This document shows positions 48,478 to 58,041 of a stretch of DNA of 64,000 nucleotides, one piece after another. How positions within the stretch are numbered: the first letter of the stretch is position 1; each line of letters begins with the position of its first letter. Source of the stretch: Thecamonas trahens ATCC 50062 (taxonomy: Eukaryota > Apusozoa > Apusomonadida > Apusomonadidae); the NCBI RefSeq assembly GCF_000142905.1, contig NW_013657674.1, forward strand, positions 411,472 to 475,471, given 5' to 3'. The notes beneath the pieces are model-generated. The model had not been told where the DNA came from. It searched no databases and worked only from the letters and a program-made list of their open reading frames with translations. The translations under genes and the position numbers were made by a program.

Positions 48478-49070
48478 TTAGTTGGCGGCCTTGGCAGCGG
48501 CGGCCTCCTCCTGAGCGCGGGCACGGTTGGCCTGCTGCATGGCGCGGAGCGCAGCGCCCATCTCGTCACGCTTGCGGAGGGCACGGGTGTGGGTGCCGAG
48601 CTATGGGGAAGACAAGGAGCAACAGCGTGAGTCATGAGCAGAGGAAGGGAGGGTTGGAGGGGGAGAGGGTTGGAGGGGGAGGGAGGGAGGGAGGGAGGGG
48701 GGACGAGGAGGGGTACATGGTCGGGGTCCGACTCCCGTCGTGGTCGGGCGAGCCGGCGGGAGAGCCGCCACAGCAGGGGACAACGAGGGGGGGGCCAGAG
48801 ACGGAAGAGGCGGGAAGAGAGGGGGGGGAGGGGCAGGGTATGACGTACGCGCTTCTTGGCGAACTTGAGGGCACGCTTGTCGTGGCCGACACGCAGGAGC
48901 TCCATGATGCGGCGCTCGTAGGCGGCAAAGCCGGAGACCTCACGGATGACCTCGCGAACAAACTTGGTGCGCTTGCCGAGGACGCCCTTGCGGTCCTTGG
49001 AGGTCTTCATGGGCTTGATCTTCTGGACGGGGTACCCGCGCTTGAGGCCGACGGCGATGTTCTTCACCAT
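48478..49070 (-). CDS. RPL36: Ribosomal protein eL36 (RPL36), two exons
   Basis: Exons 49070-48849 and 48600-48478 join in phase 0 (AAGCGC|GTACGT ... CCATAG|CTC) to give 114 residues. [62 protein letters not shown] then [18 protein letters not shown] match eL36 end to end. It is a component of the large cytosolic ribosomal subunit. The 248-nt intron sits near the end of the coding sequence. The upstream region (to 49980) may share its promoter with the divergent unknown gene. Confidence 0.97.
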
Positions 49071-49980
49071 GGTTCTGTGCGAGGTGTGGTGTGTGTGGTG
49101 AGTATGGTAGCCGTGGGTGTGGCTGTCGGGGGGTGGCTCCACCTCTCCGAGTCATACAAAAACTACAGAAAATGGCCTGCGCCACACAGAGGCCACAGCA
49201 AGCACAGCCAAGCCCAACTTTGAACCAAGGCCATAGCCATCCCCACCATACCTCTGTACACCCCTAGCTCCATCCTGGAGCTCTCTATCTCCATTTCCTC
49301 TTGTCCTAGCCCCTCTGCCAGTGCCCACTCCCTCCCCCCCAAAACTGATGCTCACTGATGTCGCGAACGTACGTCTGTGTGGAGTGTTGCCTCTTGACGA
49401 GAGTTTATCGATAATCGCCGTATTTCGCCAATGCTTGCTCTCGCCCGACGAACGAGTGCCACCCGGTCTCAGCCCCCACCCCCTTCCCTACCTCCCTCCG
49501 GCCGCTTCCTCTCTCTCCTCTCCTTGCCATGCACACGATCGCACATGGCTTACTTGATCGCATTGAGGGCACCACGATGACCAACTTCCCCGCAACCTGC
49601 CCACCACCATTAATCGTTGCCCACCACCATTAATCGTTGCCCACCACCATTAATCATTGCCCACCACCATTAATCGTTGCCCACCACCATTAATCATTGC
49701 CCACCACCATCAATCATTGCCCACCACCATCAATCGTTGCCCACCACCATCAATCATTGCCCACCACCATCAATCATTGCCCGCCACCATTAATCGTTGC
49801 CCACCACCATTAATCATTGCCCACCACCATCAATCGTTGCCCACCACCATTAATCGTTGCTCACCTCCAATCGTTGCGATTCGATTCCCCTCGCACACGC
49901 ACCCCTCTCCCCCACCCCCCCCCCTCTCGCCCCCCCCCCCCCCCGCTCCCTCCACGCGCCCAACCCCGCCTCCTTTCACA
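49071..49980. promoter_or_regulatory. Divergent 5' region with a phased 13-copy 20-bp repeat
   Basis: 910 bp between eL36 and the next plus-strand ATG. It holds TTATCGATAATCG at 49405-49417, the 13-copy 20-bp array, and a C-rich leader (49885-49980). A frame stays open through the repeat into the downstream gene; I treat the ATG at 49981 as the start. Confidence 0.45.
49601..49860. repeat. Tandem array, exactly 13 x 20 bp
   Basis: Unit CCACCACCATTAATCGTTGC, 13 copies without any length change. Variants are limited to T/C in ATTAATC versus ATCAATC, G/A in CGTTGC versus CATTGC, and one CCGCC. The period keeps two helical turns, so copies lie on nearly the same DNA face. Confidence 0.97.
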
Positions 49981-50730
49981 ATGTCGCAGGGCTACGTGCG
50001 CGACGCGGACAAGCTTGTCAATGGTTGTGTGATGGTGGCTGCTGCGGCTGCTGCTGCTCTGGCGCCGCATCCTGGGACACCGACGGCGGGTGGCGTGGCC
50101 GACCTGTCGACGACGTATGTGGAAGCCCGGGCTGCAGCCCGCAAGGCGCTGGGCTCGGCAGCAGAGGTGCGGAGCCTCTCGAATGTAGTCTTCAATGTCT
50201 GTGTCCGTGAGCACGGTGCGCAGCTAGTGTGCGTCCTCGTCGACGTTGTCACCGCTATGCTCACCCGGTTCGTGGGAAACTCGCCAGGCGCACCTGCGCT
50301 GATGGCCTCTGACGCCGAGGCGGCGCTGGGCGTGTATGCGGCGCTTGCCGGTGCTGTCGATGCCATCGATGAAAACATCCTCATGCATCTTCACGATTAT
50401 ATCGCGTCCGAGGCCGGCTCGGCCGTCTCGGTCAACTCACCGCTCGAGCTCGACTCGTTCCTCAACGACGATGGGACCCGCAAGCCGCATCCCTCCATCT
50501 CGCCCGATGCCGACGGTTCGGAGGACGACGTCTTTGCCGCCGTCGGCTCTGTCCCGCGCCTGGTCAACATCATGCCGCTCCCTAATTGGGTTGCTCAGCT
50601 CTTTGTCTCGGTCGCCCTCCCGGGCATCGACCCGACCGGCCTGCGCGCCGCCGTCGACCGCGCCTCGGCTGACGCCGCTCTGCCGGCCGCCGCCAAGCTC
50701 GCTCTCGATCTCCTCATCTCGTTTGTCTAG
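49981..50730 (+). CDS. Conserved-looking helical protein, unknown
   Basis: 249 residues from MSQGYVRDADKLVNG. It is Ala/Val/Leu-rich and predicted all-helical, with GAQLVCVLVDVVTAMLTRF and a central acidic loop (DADGSEDDVFAAV). No signal peptide, transmembrane segment or catalytic motif stands out, and no family is recognised. A composition typical of soluble helical bundles and clean GC3 codon use support a real gene. Upstream in the same frame the 20-bp repeat could encode His/Pro-rich sequence, but this is not favoured. Convergent with cysteinyl-tRNA synthetase, 83 bp between stops. Confidence 0.55.
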   Translation: MSQGYVRDADKLVNGCVMVAAAAAAALAPHPGTPTAGGVADLSTTYVEARAAARKALGSAAEVRSLSNVVFNVCVREHGAQLVCVLVDVVTAMLTRFVGNSPGAPALMASDAEAALGVYAALAGAVDAIDENILMHLHDYIASEAGSAVSVNSPLELDSFLNDDGTRKPHPSISPDADGSEDDVFAAVGSVPRLVNIMPLPNWVAQLFVSVALPGIDPTGLRAAVDRASADAALPAAAKLALDLLISFV

Positions 50731-50813
50731 CGCTCCCTCTCGCATGTTAAAGCCATCTCTGCCGACGGACGCATGAGGGGAGGGAGGGGGGGAGGGGAGG
50801 GGCTAAGATCGCT

Positions 50814-52007
50814 TTACTGGCGTGCCAGCCACTTGTTGTGCTTCTTGACGTGGGTCTTGAGCTGCTTGGTCAGGTTCTTGAGCTTGGACTTTTTGAGCGG
50901 CTCGCCGTCAGCGTCGGCGGTGGGCATGCCGCCATCGTCAAAGGCCGAGAACTGGCCGTCAAACTCGGGGAGGCGGAAAAAGTCGGCCGGCGGGGTGCTG
51001 TCGCGGGCATCGCGGGCAGCCTGCTCGGCGGCCCTTGCGGCGGCCTTTGCGGCGGCGTTGGCCTCACGGGCAGCGCGGGCAGCGCGGCGCTCGTCGCGCT
51101 CGGCGAGGAGAGTCTCGCGGTCGTCGAGCTTGACGATGGCCACCCCGGTGTCGCGGTCCTCGAGGCGGACGCCGAGTTCGGGCAGGATTTCGTCGCGGAG
51201 CTCGTCGCAGAGTGCGAGGAGCTCGCCGGGTGAAGCCTTGGCGCGGGCGCCGGCCCGAACAGCGTCGCGGAACTTGGAGAGCGTGGTGAGGATTTCGACG
51301 ACCACCGACGACGAGCCAGCGTCGCCGGTGCCGGCGAGCGCGCCGCTGCCAAATCCGAACCCGGTCTCCACCGTGGCGTAGAGCGGGTCGATGACGCCAA
51401 AGACGCCGAGAATGCGGGCGACAAAGCGGGCGGCCTGCATGAGGAGGTACGACTTGACGCCGGCATCGCCCACGGCAGACCGGTACACGTTGACGGCCGA
51501 AATGAGGTCGGCGAGAACGTGCATGGTTTTGGGCGTGTCGAACGAGTCCTTGAGCGCGGCGTCGACGTCGGCGGTGGCCGCCGCGATGGCGCTCTCGAGG
51601 GCAACCTCGGCGTCGCCCCACTTTTGCGAGCGCGCCGGCGTCTCCTCGCGGACAAGCGTCGACACGTTGAGGAAGAACTCACGGAGCTTCTTCTCCATGT
51701 CCTTGGCGTGCTGCATCGAGTTGTTCGAGTAGTCGAGCCCGCCCTCCCACGAGTGGAGGAGGAAGAGGAGGCGGATCTGCCGGGCCGAGTAGCTCTCGAG
51801 CGCCTCGCGGATGGTTTGGAAGTTCTTCAGCGACTTGGACATCTTGGAGCCGTGGATGTGCAGGTGGCCGGCGTGCAGAAAGTAGGAGGTCCACTGGTGG
51901 CAGCCAAAGTAGGCCTCAGACTGCGCCAGCTCGTTGTCGTGGTGCGGGAACTTGAGGTCGACGCCGCCGCCGTGAATGTCGAGGTGGTCGCCGAGAATGG
52001 CGCCGGC

Positions 52008-52040
<33 letters not shown>

Positions 52041-53039
52041 GCCGCGGCCCCACGGCGAGTCCCACGCCGGCTCGCCGGCCTTGGACGCCTTCCACAGCGC
52101 AAAGTCGGCGAGCGACCGCTTCTCCGAGCTTGAGTCTGCCGCCAGCGCGCCCTCGCCCTCCGCGAGCGCCTTTGCGTTGTCGCGCATCTCCGGCGCGAGC
52201 TTGGCATACACGTGCCCAGCGTCCATGAACGAGCCAGTCGCAAAGTAGACCGAGCCATTCGAGACGTACCCGAGCCCGCGCTCCACAATCTTGGCCGTCA
52301 TCTCGATGATCTCGTCGACGTACTCGGAGACGCGCGTGAGCGCGTGCGGCGGCCGGACACCGAGCGCCTCCATGTCCTCCAGGTACTCGGTCTCGTACTT
52401 ACGAGTATGCGCCGCAAAGATGTCGAGGTCGGTCACGCTGGCCCCCTTGGCGGCGTCGAGCCAGACCGCAAGCACGTCGCGGGCAGCGTCAATGGCCTCA
52501 CCCGCTCCACCGTCCGCAGCAAGGCTAGCCAGCCCAGCCTCGGCCGAGCTCTTGGTAGCCGCGAGCAGCTTTGCCTTGGCCACAGACTCGGGTGTCTCCT
52601 GCTCCGCCAGCTCGGCGGCCTTGGCCTCGAACCCGTAGCCCTCGATGGCGGCGGCAATGTCGGCAGCGACGTCGGGAACAGAGCCTACCAGCGCGGCGGC
52701 CTTGTACTCGTCGAAGAGGTAGTTCTGCCGGGCGCGGAGAATGATCTTGTCGTCAACGTCGGTGATGTTCATGACCGCGTGCACGTCGTAGCCAAAGTAG
52801 TCCTCCAGAATACGGCGGATGATGTCAAACGAGAGGTACGCGCGGGCGTGGCCAAGATGTGCCGAGTCGTACACTGTTGGCCCGCAGATGTACCAGTTGA
52901 CTCGGTTGCCGTTCTTGGGCACAAACGCATCCTTGTTCTTGGTCAGCGTGTTGAGGACGTGCAGGCCCTTGTAGCCCGATCCGACCGCATCCTTATCACC
53001 CGGCGGTGCCCAATGATTCTCGTTGCTGTTATCGGCCAT
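50814..53039 (-). CDS. CARS1: Cysteinyl-tRNA synthetase, cytosolic type
   Basis: 741 residues from MADNSNENHWAPPGDKD; longer upstream frames are leader. The class I core starts WYICGPTVYDSAHLGHARAY, with the zinc Cys52 and HIGH-like HLGH at 61-64, and KMSKS near 399-403 in HGSKMSKSLKNF. GRPGWHIECSAMA and HGGGVDLKFPHHDNELAQ are the conserved Zn/Cys-binding blocks. Insertions and a Lys-rich helical tail (LKKSKLKNLTKQLKTHVKKHN) match the eukaryotic cytosolic enzymes (human 748). It charges tRNA-Cys. Divergent from the UGM-like gene across 1.1 kb. Certain. Confidence 0.97.
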
Positions 53040-54181
53040 AAAACTGCTGCTCTCGGCCACAACGACCCCATGAGTGCATTCCACGTTCACATCCATCCGT
53101 CGGCCGACCGCATCCGTCCGCCCAACAACGCCCAGCGAGGTTGGCAACCAAGCCGTGGCCGACGATGCCCAAGCCGTTCCCCACGGTGAGTACCCACTAC
53201 TCCCCGAAGTAGCTCCATTGCGCCAAGAGCCATGCCAGTACGGCAACGAGTACCATGCCTGTGCAGGAGTGAGCCACAGCAGTGGGTTGGTGGTGGTGGT
53301 GGTGGTGGTGGTGGTGGTGGCTGGCCCTGGCAAGCCTCCATTCGAACCATCCACCGAAGCCACTCGCCTGCCGAAGTGACTCACCTGCCAGGGCATGCGC
53401 ATAGCAGCAGAGGAAGGGAACGGGAAGGGCAAGGGGCAAGGAAGAGGGGAGATAAAAAGGAGAAGAACCACTTGGCCCATAGCCCCAGTTAAAACCCCAG
53501 CTGCCCTGCATTGGCCATGGCTCTCCCATCGGCTGTTTGTACATACGTTGTGGTGCGAGAAGTGGGACAAGAACTGGGGAGGGTGGGGAGGGGGACAGGG
53601 GGGGGGAGGGGGAGGGGGAGGGAGGGGGAGGGGGAGTGACTCGGTCGACCACATGGCTGACCTTCATCCGATCGGGGCGAGAGGTGAGGGTGTGAGGGTG
53701 GGCTAAGAGGTGGATTGGGCATACGTGTGCGTGTGCGTGTGCGTGTGTCTGTGCGTGTGCATGTGTGATACAGATGGGGGTTAATAGAGGTGATGATGGC
53801 GATGATGGCGATGACGAGGGGGGGGGGGAGGGCATAGCCATCAGCCTCCTCGCTGGCATGGCCAGTAGCAGCGATAGCGGCGATGCCATCGATCAACAGC
53901 TGTTGATGGTGAGAGGTTGATGATGGTGATGGATGGTAATGAGGAGTCATGGGTGGTGATGGGTGATCTTGGGGTGATCCCAGGTGTCTCTTGCGGTGGG
54001 CAGTGGCTTTGGCTTGGCCCTGGATTGACTCTGGCTTGGCTCTGCCTTGCTGGCGCTGCCTTGCTTGACTCTGGTTTGCAACCACTTAACTCGTTGAGCA
54101 ACTAGGTGCTCACTCCCTCTCCCTCCCCTCCTCCGGCATCACTTGACGCACCACCACCACCACCACCACCACCAGCAGCAC
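53040..54181. promoter_or_regulatory. Divergent 5' region, simple-repeat rich
   Basis: 1,142 bp between cysteinyl-tRNA synthetase and the UGM-like gene. It contains a TGG run (53289-53320), G-rich sequence (53575-53640), GTGTGC repeats (53724-53766), imperfect GATGATGGC repeats (53787-53815), and an ACC run (54149-54174) just before the ATG. No gene is supported; open frames here are low-complexity. Confidence 0.45.
53289..53320. repeat. TGG trinucleotide repeat
   Basis: About eleven uninterrupted TGG units in the divergent region. Its translation gives poly-Trp, Gly or Val in different frames, so no protein is inferred. Confidence 0.9.
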
Positions 54182-56426
54182 ATGCTCCCGTCACAGAAGA
54201 GTGGACGGGTGTTCCAGGCACAGCGTGGGAGACCTCTTCTCAGCCAGCGGAACATGGTCCTGGGCATGGTCGTCCTCCTCGGCCTCTACCTGGTGAGCAA
54301 CCTGTACAGCTCGGGCGGTCTCGCTGGCACGGGTCGTGGGCAGAGCGGAAGCCACCTGGACAAGGATGCCCGCATTGTCATTCTCGGTGCTGGTGTGACT
54401 GGTCTCGGTGCTGCCTACCGTCTCAATGAGCTCGGTCACCGTGACTGGGCCGTCTATGAGATGGCCGACAAGCCCGTTGGCCTCGCTCAGTCGGTTGTCG
54501 ATGACCAGGGCTTCACCTGGGACATCGGTGTCCATGTCCTCTTCTCGCACTTTGGCTACTTTGACACGCTCCTCGGTAGGTGCCCTTCTCCCCCTCCCCT
54601 GGCGTCGCATCTCCTCCTCTGATTCCTCACTCACACCGATCCACAGACGCCCATCTGCCGGTCGACGAGTGGCAATACCAATACGGGCGTCGCCGATCTA
54701 CATGCGCGATCGGTTTGTGGGCTACCCGCTGCAGAACAACGTGTGGCGGCTGCCGCCGGCCGATGCGGAAAAGTGCCTCGTCGGCTTGCTCGAGGTCCAC
54801 GACGATGCCGTGGCTGGTGTGACCAAGCCCAAGCCGCACACCTTTGCCGAGTGGGTCGATCAGTCGTTTGGCTCGGGCATCGCCGAGGTCTTCATGACTC
54901 CGTACAACTTCAAGGTATGGGCCCATCCCACCACCGAGCTCAACCCGACGTGGGTGGGCGAGCGGGTGGCAACCATCGACTTTAAGCGCATTCTCTCCAA
55001 CATGGTCAACGAGTTTGAGGACGTCCACTGGGGGCCCAACGCCCGGTTCCGCTACCCATCGCGTGGAGCAGGCAAGATCTGGGAGAATGTCTACCGCGGC
55101 CTCCCGCGGTCGCGGTTTAACTTTGAGATGGAGGCTCTCGAGATCAACGTCGACGACCCGAACAACAAGTACGTGGCCTTTGCCGATGGGACCCGCGTCC
55201 CGTTCGACGCACTCATCTCGACCATTCCCATGGACAAGCTGCTCACTCGCATTGCCAACCGGCCGGACCTCGCCGCGTGGGGCTCAGAAAAAGGCGCGTT
55301 CAAGCGGCAGACCGTCAACCTGGTCGGGGTCGGGGTCGAAGGCATCACGCCCGCAGCGTGGAACTCCTCGCACTGGATCTACTTTCCCGAGGAGATCTAC
55401 CCGTTCTACCGCATCACGCTCCTCACCAACTTTTCGCCGTACATGGTGCCCAAGCCTGGCGAGCAGTACTCGGTCCTGGTAGAGGTCTCCGAGTCCAAGT
55501 ACCGCAAGGTCGATCAGGCGACGCTCGTCGACGACGTCATCGCCGGCCTCAAGCACGCCGGCGTCATTCCGGACGGCGCGCCGATTGTCTCGCGCTGGCA
55601 GGAGCGGTTTGACTATGGCTACCCGGTGCCGTACGTCGAGCTCACCGAGCACGTTCTCCGTGCCAACGACGAGCTGCTCCAGCTCGGCATCTGGTCGCGC
55701 GGTCGCTTCGGCAACTGGCGGTATGTGACGGGCAACCAGGACCACGTGTGCATGCAGGGTGTGCAGGCCGTGGACAACATCCTGTTTGGCGACTACGAGG
55801 AGATTGTGTACGAGCCCAACGTGGTCAACGGCAAGAAAGGCCAGCGCAAGATTCTCCCGCCTGAGATCAAGGACCATTGGGATGTAGTCATCCCCGGCTG
55901 CATCCCCGACCTCGCCGCTTGGCTCGCGCCGCTCCTCGACGACCTCGCCGCCGCTGACATCGTCCCGCGGGTCTTTGTCTACTCGTCCTGCAAGTCGGAT
56001 GGTGGCCTGCCGGACACGCTCACCTCCAAGTACGACATCCGGGTGGCGTCTGCGCCCACGTCGTCGGCAAACACCGCCAACCTCGTCACCTACGCCTCGC
56101 ATGTCCTCGCTAACTACGATGATCTCAACCCGATCACCTTTTTCCTGCCCGGCGCTGCAACTATGGGCGCCTCACTCACCCATCCCTCGCCGCACGACTT
56201 TGACATCACCTCGTCGTACGAGAACCGCGGCCACTTTATGTACCAGAAGGCTTCTGGCGTCACCGATCCGCTCTTCTGCACCTTCTTTGAGGCCCTCTAC
56301 GCCTTTGATGGCCTCGACTGCCCTACCGCCTTTGAGTCGGCAGCCGCCTTCCACATCTCGCGCGGCACCCTCCTCCACCTCTTGCCTCAGGACTACCAGG
56401 CTTTGCTCATGCTCAAGCATGCGTAG
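54182..56426 (+). CDS. Membrane-anchored UDP-galactopyranose mutase-like protein with DUF3431-like C-terminal domain
   Basis: Exon 1 54182-54575 and exon 2 54647-56426 (71-nt intron, G|GTAGGT ... CACAG|AC). M25-S43 (MVLGMVVLLGLYLVSNLYS) is a signal-anchor-like TM. ARIVILGAGVTGLGAAYRL is the FAD Rossmann loop, and DIGVHVLFSH replaces the usual GGHV. YPLQNN, PYNFKVWA, YFPEEIYPFYR, SRGRFGNWRY and GNQDHVCMQGV follow eukaryotic UGM closely. Residues ~540-724 (WDVVIPGCIPDLAAWL; LANYDDLNPITFFLPG) look like DUF3431. UGM interconverts UDP-galactopyranose and galactofuranose. The exon 2 frame changes once near 54685-54690, apparently by one lost base. The fusion and anchor are unusual; family call is strong. 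Confidence 0.82.
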
Positions 56427-56642
56427 CAGGCTTCCTATCGCCGAGCCCAGCTCGTCGCCCATCACCAAGTCTGCCCGTCGCCCAACCCATCGCCAATCGC
56501 CGAGCCCTTTGCGAGCAAACACCAGACTCTGTCCCTCCACCCCCCCACCCCCCCCCCCCCCCCCGATCCAACCCAACTCAGCCGGCCTTCCCTCGCACCC
56601 CCCCCCCCCCACCTCCACCCTCACTTCACTCCACACCACTCC

Positions 56643-57902
56643 ATGTTCCGCTCAGCCCAGCTTGCGCTTCGTAGCGGCACATCCATGTGCGCCCACGTGC
56701 CGTCGCCACGGGTAGGGTGCGTGCTGGCCAAGAGAGCAGCAAGCGGTGCGGCAGTGACGCGAGGTGGCGTGAGCGTGAGCGACGACGGGGTCATCGCGGT
56801 AGCGGGCTTGGGGGAGATCCCGGGTGTGGCTGCTCGTGACTGTTGCCCATGCACAGAGTGTCGTCATCCAGAGACGCATCAACGGATGGTGGCAACCCAC
56901 ACGCTGGCGCGCGAGGCGGTGAGCCCGGCTGATGCAGAGATGGGCGACGACGGCGGAGTGGTCGTCACCTGGGGAGACGGCCATGTCTCGCTCTATTCAG
57001 CTGGCGAGCTGCCGGCGGTGTTTGGAAGCAATCGAGTGGCGGCTCGTCAGCCAATGCCGGAAGGAGTGGGGATCTCGCGCAGCGGTGGAAGCCCCGCGGC
57101 CGGTGACATTCCGCTGGAGCAGCTGGTGGCATCTGGTGCGCTGGAGATCGATGCCGGGTTGGGCCAGGAGCAGTACACCGAGCAGGTGCTCGACAATCTG
57201 GCGGCGTACGGTCTGGCGTTTGTCACCGGGGTTGAGCCATCGGCAGCGGCGACCCGTGCCTTGCTCGAGGGCATCTGCTTTGCGCGGGCGACCCACTACG
57301 GCGACTTTTGGGACTTTACTGCCGACCTGGAGCATGGCGATACAGCGTATACCAACCTCGCCCTCCGCCCGCACACCGACGGCACGTACTTTACCGATCC
57401 GCCGGGAGCCCAGATCCTGCACTGCCTCGAGCACGACGGTAGTGGCGGCGACTCGGTCATGGTCGACGGCTTTGCGGCGCTTGATGCGCTTGCCGCCGCC
57501 AGGCCTGACCACTTTGATCTGCTCTCTTCGACGCCGCTGCGGTGGACCTATGTCGATGCCAATGACGTGTACTCTGCGGTGGCGCCGGCTGTGACCACCG
57601 ACGCTGCGGGTGCACTCCGACAGCTGCGGTTCAACAATGACGATCGCGATGGCTTCCCCGACGGCGACGCGTCCACCGTTGCTGCGTACTACGAGGCGTG
57701 GACCCACCTGATGGGCCTCGTCAACGACGCCAACGCGCCCTGGACCGCCACCTTCAAGCTCCTCCCGGGCACCGTCTGCTTCTTCGACAACTGGCGCACC
57801 CTTCACGGGCGAACCGCCTTTACCGGCAAGCGCCGCCTTGCCGGCGCTTACTACTCTGCGCAGGATCTTGCCTCGCGGCATGCCCGCATCAAGCGCGCTT
57901 AA
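56643..57902 (+). CDS. TMLHE: Trimethyllysine dioxygenase (TMLHE), carnitine biosynthesis
   Basis: 419 residues from MFRSAQLALRSGTSM, an Arg/Ser-rich start like a mitochondrial presequence. The N-terminal DUF971-like domain has CPCTECRHPETHQ and VTWGDGHVSLY; the 2-oxoglutarate/Fe(II) oxygenase core has LRPHTDGTYFTDPPGAQILHCLEH with His244 and Asp246, and RTLHGRTAF with His388, completing the iron triad. AGAYYSAQDL closes it as in TMLHE. It hydroxylates trimethyllysine to 3-hydroxy-trimethyllysine, the first step of carnitine synthesis. Gamma-butyrobetaine dioxygenase is a close paralogue, but the QILHCLEHDGSGGDSVMVDGF block fits TMLHE better. Confidence 0.85.
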   Translation: MFRSAQLALRSGTSMCAHVPSPRVGCVLAKRAASGAAVTRGGVSVSDDGVIAVAGLGEIPGVAARDCCPCTECRHPETHQRMVATHTLAREAVSPADAEMGDDGGVVVTWGDGHVSLYSAGELPAVFGSNRVAARQPMPEGVGISRSGGSPAAGDIPLEQLVASGALEIDAGLGQEQYTEQVLDNLAAYGLAFVTGVEPSAAATRALLEGICFARATHYGDFWDFTADLEHGDTAYTNLALRPHTDGTYFTDPPGAQILHCLEHDGSGGDSVMVDGFAALDALAAARPDHFDLLSSTPLRWTYVDANDVYSAVAPAVTTDAAGALRQLRFNNDDRDGFPDGDASTVAAYYEAWTHLMGLVNDANAPWTATFKLLPGTVCFFDNWRTLHGRTAFTGKRRLAGAYYSAQDLASRHARIKRA

Positions 57903-58041
57903 ATCACTTGCCCTACACCACCAAGCAGGTCTACCAGTCCCGCCCCCCCCCCCCCCTCCCCCCTCATTCTTTGCCCTCTTCAAGCCGAAAAAAGGTAGAA
58001 TCTTCCCCCACCCATCTCTCTCCGCTTCTCAGTCGGCCGCC

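Noticed and set aside
45396-49860. CRISPR arrays at the two tandem repeats
   Set aside because: Units are directly adjacent with no unique spacers, and the DNA is nuclear eukaryotic.
49657-49980. Coding use of the 20-bp repeat in the gene at 49981
   Set aside because: The frame is open, but the repeat lies behind a C-rich leader typical of the 5' UTRs in this window, and a good ATG follows.
54143-54181. Poly-His start upstream of the UGM-like protein
   Set aside because: It has no ATG and derives from an ACC trinucleotide run in the leader.
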